Shown piece by piece: positions 61,401-64,000 of a DNA stretch of 64,000 nt. Source of the stretch: JAUWOY01 sp034431315. Its GTDB lineage: Bacteria; Chloroflexota; Anaerolineae; VGOG01. The notes below the pieces were generated by a model. It was not told where the DNA came from. It did no database searches and saw nothing but the letters and a program-made list of their open reading frames with translations. Positions within the stretch are counted from its first letter, which is position 1. Each line of letters begins with the position of its first letter. The stretch spans positions 4,625-68,624 of the forward strand of contig DAOUDK010000103.1 in NCBI GenBank assembly GCA_034431315.1. The letters are read 5' to 3'. Both the position numbers and the translations under genes were made by a program.

Positions 61401-62075
61401 GTGGTCAACTAACTCCCTGGCCCGGTCGAACAGTGGGCGGTGGCCGGACTTGGGGTACTCGATAAAGTACGAGAAAGCCCGGTTCAGAGAGGTGTGGAGT
61501 ATGCGATCCAGAGCATCGTCTTGAGATAGTGTTCCGTCTCGCAAGCCGGTGGCAATCATCTCGTCGGAGAACGCTTCAGCTTCCAGAACGGCAGAGATGA
61601 GATTACGCATACCGACCAAGTCTTTCTCAAAGAGCCGTCTCAACAACTCGAGTTCCTGGGGCAACTCTGCCTGGGTTTGAAGGTCCCGCATCAGCACGTA
61701 GGCGCGAGCGTAGTAGCCCGAAATGTAGTAGCCCAGCGCTGCGTTGAAAAGTTGGTCGGTGCGGTCCGGGTGGCCTGGTTGGAGCGAGGCATAGAGGAAT
61801 TCGAGAATTTCACATCCCAGCTTGATGTACCAGTCGCCCCGCTCGCGGTACTCCGGAACGGACTTTAACTGCAACCCTTGCCAGAAAAGATAGTGAGCCG
61901 TGTAGTGCAAATCCTCGTCGGATAGCGTGTATTTGGGCCAGGTTTCGGGATCTGCCTGGAGCCTTTGCAGGATGGAGCGTGAATGGGCCTGGGCGACAAA
62001 GTTCTGAAAACCCTGATTTCCTTCGAGGCCCGCAACCTCCCGGATTATCTGGGTTGCTTCTTCATAAGTCGTCAA
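58440..62075 (-). CDS. HamB-like SF2 helicase, Hachiman-type defence
   Basis: 1211 residues from TTG 62075 (GAGGTG just upstream, 14 nt overlap with hamA-like gene). The N-terminal ~300 residues are helical and unrecognised. SF2 motifs: Walker A 'MPTSAGKT' (314-321), Ia 'VAPFRSLA', DEGH (421-424), motif III 'FLSAVLP' (456-), 'LIVATTTLAQGVN', motif VI 'CGRAGRGM'. A long C-terminal domain follows. Ski2-like helicases of this size next to a DUF1837-like nuclease form the Hachiman anti-phage pair (HamB). Confidence 0.75.
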   Translation of the reverse strand: MTTYEEATQIIREVAGLEGNQGFQNFVAQAHSRSILQRLQADPETWPKYTLSDEDLHYTAHYLFWQGLQLKSVPEYRERGDWYIKLGCEILEFLYASLQPGHPDRTDQLFNAALGYYISGYYARAYVLMRDLQTQAELPQELELLRRLFEKDLVGMRNLISAVLEAEAFSDEMIATGLRDGTLSQDDALDRILHTSLNRAFSYFIEYPKSGHRPLFDRARELVDHGIQLALRTGFVDWWWLFYCTRHLFDEYDANALWTVLSPMGGDDPNKRFVEPYIRANYTRRIPVIELWRSQTAALPYINEPARGSYCLKMPTSAGKTRIAELAILRFLLDHSEDPTAKCVYVAPFRSLAVEIENSFRESFHPLGVRVSELYGGFELGPIERLLMDETRIIVATPEKIDAFLRYNPEFADQIHLIVIDEGHIISLSDRGIRYEFFLHRLVRRFAQKDVRIFFLSAVLPNTDEFAQWITGDPDNVITKEWRPSRLLIGELRWNGKSARIDYFEADHKPLGHECFVPSFILPIDPRGLPGVPYLRSLPHDIREVIAEAGVRFAQQGTTMIFCARKVSVEPMAKSVVRSLRVHTALAEQDGTEFALPVDKDADEALQECIRVAEEHMGRDNKVAEYLQAGFVIHHADIPKPVRIRLEELVRRGAIRLIVATTTLAQGVNFPIQTVIVHGLSHGYDQQLTPITFWNICGRAGRGMHENEGQVLFAVDLDLPHVRLKNTKGLSDSEIERRTNYKRRMRIQKEKRIRKEIIEGYRTYRLLSSLRQLLFLIEENWRQVHGGVDVAELCTRLAENDLSWLSPKRGKDIGRWLDVLDAELLALIEEVGHNVVSPDVIQRVMENSLLFLQAAKVEDMQETEEAVAQLRDMLFARWQYVHSVVQTDDRRRRFYKLGFPLHDCQVIEDNAVSLLTLLLQASDFERWSAAERCAYLVQLAGFLLGNVAELEPDDNPAHGCWEQVLKLWLFGCSPNEIAADDGVSKCTRSPAEVSTYIEDAFVYKLPWGLNALIAYLTDVVEDATVELPPVTSYFPALVKYGVHDPVASCLLAFGLEPRKLALKLAAVYPEDATEAGSVLMWFLELSEDELASVGLAERETRIVIVVQESAWSLRQGAPTQPQVERLEVLTDCSDAVARLSPGDILTLRLCPEVSPRAYSLSTLWGARIGLYEHHEPASSQWANLDRVSVRVINVQQADNGQIRLQVEVEVV

Positions 62076-62889
62076 GGTTCACCTCGGCTTCAAAGAGCTC
62101 GTTCACCAGATTCGTCAGGTCAGTCAACGACAGGTTAGCAGCCGTCAAATTCTCGACCAGCTCGGGCTCGACTTCGATGACCTGGAATGGGTTTCGCGGT
62201 CGGTTGCCTGTGACTAGCATCAGGAAATTCCTGCGAACGGGTGGATGAGGTACCAGCCGGTTTTGAAAGGCCAAGATTGCGGCAGCTTTTTCGCGCTGGC
62301 CCTTCAGCCGTAGCACGGAGTACACAAATGGGATGGAGTTGGGCCGCGGACGGTGGCCGGAGCGAAGTTGCTTGTGCGCAGCCTCTATTTCATCTCTGTT
62401 GTACCTGCTCATCACCTTGGCCTCAGTCACACAGATTTCGCGTCCTGTTCCATCGGGGTTGCCAAACTTGAATGCCAAGACGTCCTCACCTCGCATTGAG
62501 GTATCTGGGTTGGTGTTCCAACGCAACCGGTACACCGGCAGGTCGTATCCTTCCACCTGACGAAGGTACTCGGAGGCTAAGATTTCCCCAAAGTTGCCCT
62601 TGCGCGTCTTATCATCGCGTGGGCGTTTGTCGAACTCTTGGGCAGCTTGCTCATACCCCAGTTCCACGACGATTTCCTTGTACTCTTCTGGGTCATTGTG
62701 ATGAATGAAGATAGTTCCGGCAAGCAGATTGAAGACATGGTCACGCTTATCGGCGCGCTCAGAGAGGGGCACATGGCGGAAAGTGGTGTAGGTGGGCCAA
62801 GGAGTACCACGCTCTAGCCATTCTTTTATGAAGTTATCGTCAGTGGTCATAGTGTCGGTTGGAGCAAAGTCCATCATAAGTTTTTTCAC
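62062..62889 (-). CDS. HamA-like (DUF1837-type) nuclease
   Basis: 275 residues from GTG 62889 (GGAGGAG upstream). A PD-(D/E)xK core is visible: Glu102 in 'NFGEILASEYLR', Asp136 in 'MRGEDVLAF', Glu156 and Lys158 in 'VTEAKV'. The surrounding wording 'VYRLRW...NPDTSMRGED' resembles the HamA/AbpA domain. HamA is the effector nuclease released by the partner helicase HamB on phage DNA sensing. Gene order hamA-hamB is conserved here. Assignment rests on motifs and context. Confidence 0.65.
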   Translation of the reverse strand: MKKLMMDFAPTDTMTTDDNFIKEWLERGTPWPTYTTFRHVPLSERADKRDHVFNLLAGTIFIHHNDPEEYKEIVVELGYEQAAQEFDKRPRDDKTRKGNFGEILASEYLRQVEGYDLPVYRLRWNTNPDTSMRGEDVLAFKFGNPDGTGREICVTEAKVMSRYNRDEIEAAHKQLRSGHRPRPNSIPFVYSVLRLKGQREKAAAILAFQNRLVPHPPVRRNFLMLVTGNRPRNPFQVIEVEPELVENLTAANLSLTDLTNLVNELFEAEVNLDDL

Positions 62890-63031
62890 CTCAACTCCTC
62901 CAAACTCCCCGTATTCCCCTCAACTCCCCCTCAATCAGCCTCCACACCCGCGCCGCTCCCTGCCGCGCCGACATAACCTTCGAGCAGCTCGAAGACAGGC
63001 TCCAGGCCGGCCATGCCTGCTGCGCGGATCA

Positions 63032-63361
63032 TCACTTCACCGGCGGCTCATACCGCTCATAATAGCCCAGCACCTGGCCGTCTGCGCCACGCACCGCCCG
63101 CATGTAGATCCGGTGCTCCTCATCGTCGGTGATGAGCCGCTCCTCCTCCCCGGCCTGCATAGCGGCCAGAATCTCGATAATCTGTTGCTGCGATTGCTCA
63201 TTATGACAATCCAGCAGCGAGCAGCCGATCAGGCTTTCCCCCTCGTCGTAGTGAGCGACAGCGGCTCTGTTCATGTAGCGGATAACGTGCTCCGTATCGG
63301 CAAACAACACGGGGTCTTTGAGGCTGTCCAATATGGCAGCCATGAGCGTAGCGTCAATCAT
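63032..63361 (-). CDS. Stand-alone PAS domain protein
   Basis: 109 residues forming one PAS domain: 'ILDSLKDPVLFADTEHVIRYMNRAA' pattern (parts), 'GESLIGCSLLDCHNEQSQQQ' and 'GYYERYEPP' end. 'CHNEQSQ' and nearby Cys-His could bind heme or a metal, which is a guess. RBS GAGAGGAAA. Confidence 0.85.
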   Translation of the reverse strand: MIDATLMAAILDSLKDPVLFADTEHVIRYMNRAAVAHYDEGESLIGCSLLDCHNEQSQQQIIEILAAMQAGEEERLITDDEEHRIYMRAVRGADGQVLGYYERYEPPVK

Positions 63362-63467
63362 TTAATCATTTCCTCTCTTTCAGCCTTTCTCACACGCAGC
63401 ACTTCACCACCTCCACACCGTCCATTATACCAATTGCCCATTCAAACACCGCAAATCGTGAGTTAAG

Positions 63468-63575
63468 CGCCGGTTGAGTAGCTGCGAGCCATAGTGAGCA
63501 GCGTATCGAAACCAAGCGTCGTTGCCCGCTTCGTGCCCTTGGTTTCGATACGGCCTTCGGCCTACTCAACCGGCG
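63468..63575. repeat. 108-bp nested inverted repeat
   Basis: Perfect outer arms CGCCGGTTGAGTAG/CTACTCAACCGGCG and perfect inner arms GTATCGAAACCAAG/CTTGGTTTCGATAC. Non-coding, probably a dispersed element. No other gene is seen between 63362 and 63684. Confidence 0.8.
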
Positions 63576-63684
63576 GGCACTCGCTTATTCATGGTACTTC
63601 ATGCGGCAATTGGTATTATACCACATTGGTATCAGAGTGACAAGACACGGCCCTGCGGCTTCTCACACGCCCAACCCAAACGAA

Positions 63685-63722
63685 AAGGGTTCACCCCAAT
63701 GGATTGCATGGGGTAAACCCTT
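63685..63722 (-). terminator. Terminator of the gene at the window end
   Basis: AAGGGTTTACCCCAT pairs with ATTGGGGTGAACCCTT, followed by TTTTC on the minus strand. Confidence 0.8.
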
Positions 63723-63748
63723 GACCAGAATTGTAGTAATCACGACGC

Positions 63749-64000
63749 TCAAGCTGCCTTTTTCTTTTCACTGACGCTCTCTAAGTACCTCAGCACCTCC
63801 CTCCTGGACCTGTCGTAATAGCGCAGCAAGACTCTGTCAGACCTCTTAAAGCCTTTGATAGCCCGCTGCGCACAGGTGCAACAACCAAGAGAAGCCCTGT
63901 AGCTGCCAAGATCGCATCTCAGACACTTGCACAGCTTGATCATCATAAAACAGAAAGCTAAACTGTCCTCGTGAGTCTCTGGCAAGGCAGAAACTCGCTC
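63749..64000 (-). CDS. Cys-rich protein, 5' end outside window
   Basis: The frame stays open to the edge, at least 83 residues. 'CKCLRCDLGSYRASLGCCTCAQ' has six Cys in 21 residues (parts), and the C-terminus is basic 'LLRYYDRSRREVLRYLESV'. Not recognised; may be the end of a transposase-type protein. Confidence 0.5.
   Translation of the reverse strand, partial: ERVSALPETHEDSLAFCFMMIKLCKCLRCDLGSYRASLGCCTCAQRAIKGFKRSDRVLLRYYDRSRREVLRYLESVSEKKKAA

Overview
The window is high-GC bacterial chromosome. The gene content (lone molybdenum hydroxylase subunit, type 2 IPP isomerase, ACR3/ArsP/ArsEFG-like arsenic genes, M42 peptidase, many DUF6922/AbiEii, DUF2442 and YtxH-type small genes) together with numerous 7-bp-periodic intergenic repeats suggests an Anaerolineae-like member of Chloroflexota. 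That assignment is an inference; there is no rRNA or other phylogenetic marker here beyond mutL, obgE, mreB and two tRNAs.

Layout. 1-1730 (+): end of a lipid kinase, a nucleotidyltransferase and a PAP2 phosphatase in one overlapping operon. 1773-6521: molybdenum hydroxylase, a RelE/Phd toxin-antitoxin pair whose toxin has an amber stop, and dihydrolipoyl dehydrogenase. 6604-13156 (-): an arsenical/thiol-redox operon (arsR, CDF transporter, arsP, arsE-like, acr3, arsF, arsG, VKOR-thioredoxin fusion) under a consensus promoter. 13245-20122 (-): a MacAB-like efflux operon with its own response regulator and histidine kinase. 20287-24166: glycosidase-like and GT39-like membrane proteins. 24528-26602: a three-gene integron-type cassette array without integrase. 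26632-35882: HtrA protease, DUF2680-like secreted protein, GT39-like protein, a second ArsR regulon, fdhD-mobA, acpP, and isoprenoid genes fni and a prenyl synthase. 35885-39897: zinc-ribbon protein, first AbiEii/DUF6922 module, AlbA_2 regulator. 40154-41848: NAD(P)HX repair enzyme. 41953-43683 (-): a second, decayed cassette array with DUF2442/DUF4160 and another gene pair. 43980-46154: YtxH/DUF948 genes and an IS element. 46156-57155: housekeeping genes (mnmA, two tRNAs, mutL, nadD, obgE, mreB, M42 peptidase) with a restriction-modification pair inserted. 57251-62889 (-): second AbiEii/DUF6922 module and a Hachiman-like HamA/HamB defence pair. 63032-64000: PAS protein, a large inverted repeat and an incomplete Cys-rich ORF.

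How the parts fit. The two-component system at 13245-15359 is the likely controller of the efflux operon, and an identical three-copy 11-bp repeat in front of both that operon and the DUF2680-like gene points to a shared envelope-stress regulon. Accessory DNA arrived in several ways: cassettes, an IS, restriction-modification, toxin modules and Hachiman-like genes. Interspersed repeats (7-bp-periodic hairpins and CTTCG...CTCAGGACA units) lie both between genes and in frame inside several of them.

The most noteworthy observations are the two integrase-less cassette arrays, the HamAB-like pair, the twin AbiEii/DUF6922 modules, the shared regulator sites and the hairpin repeat family. Many starts are TTG or GTG; I chose starts by Shine-Dalgarno position. 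No CRISPR array, rRNA or integrase gene was seen.
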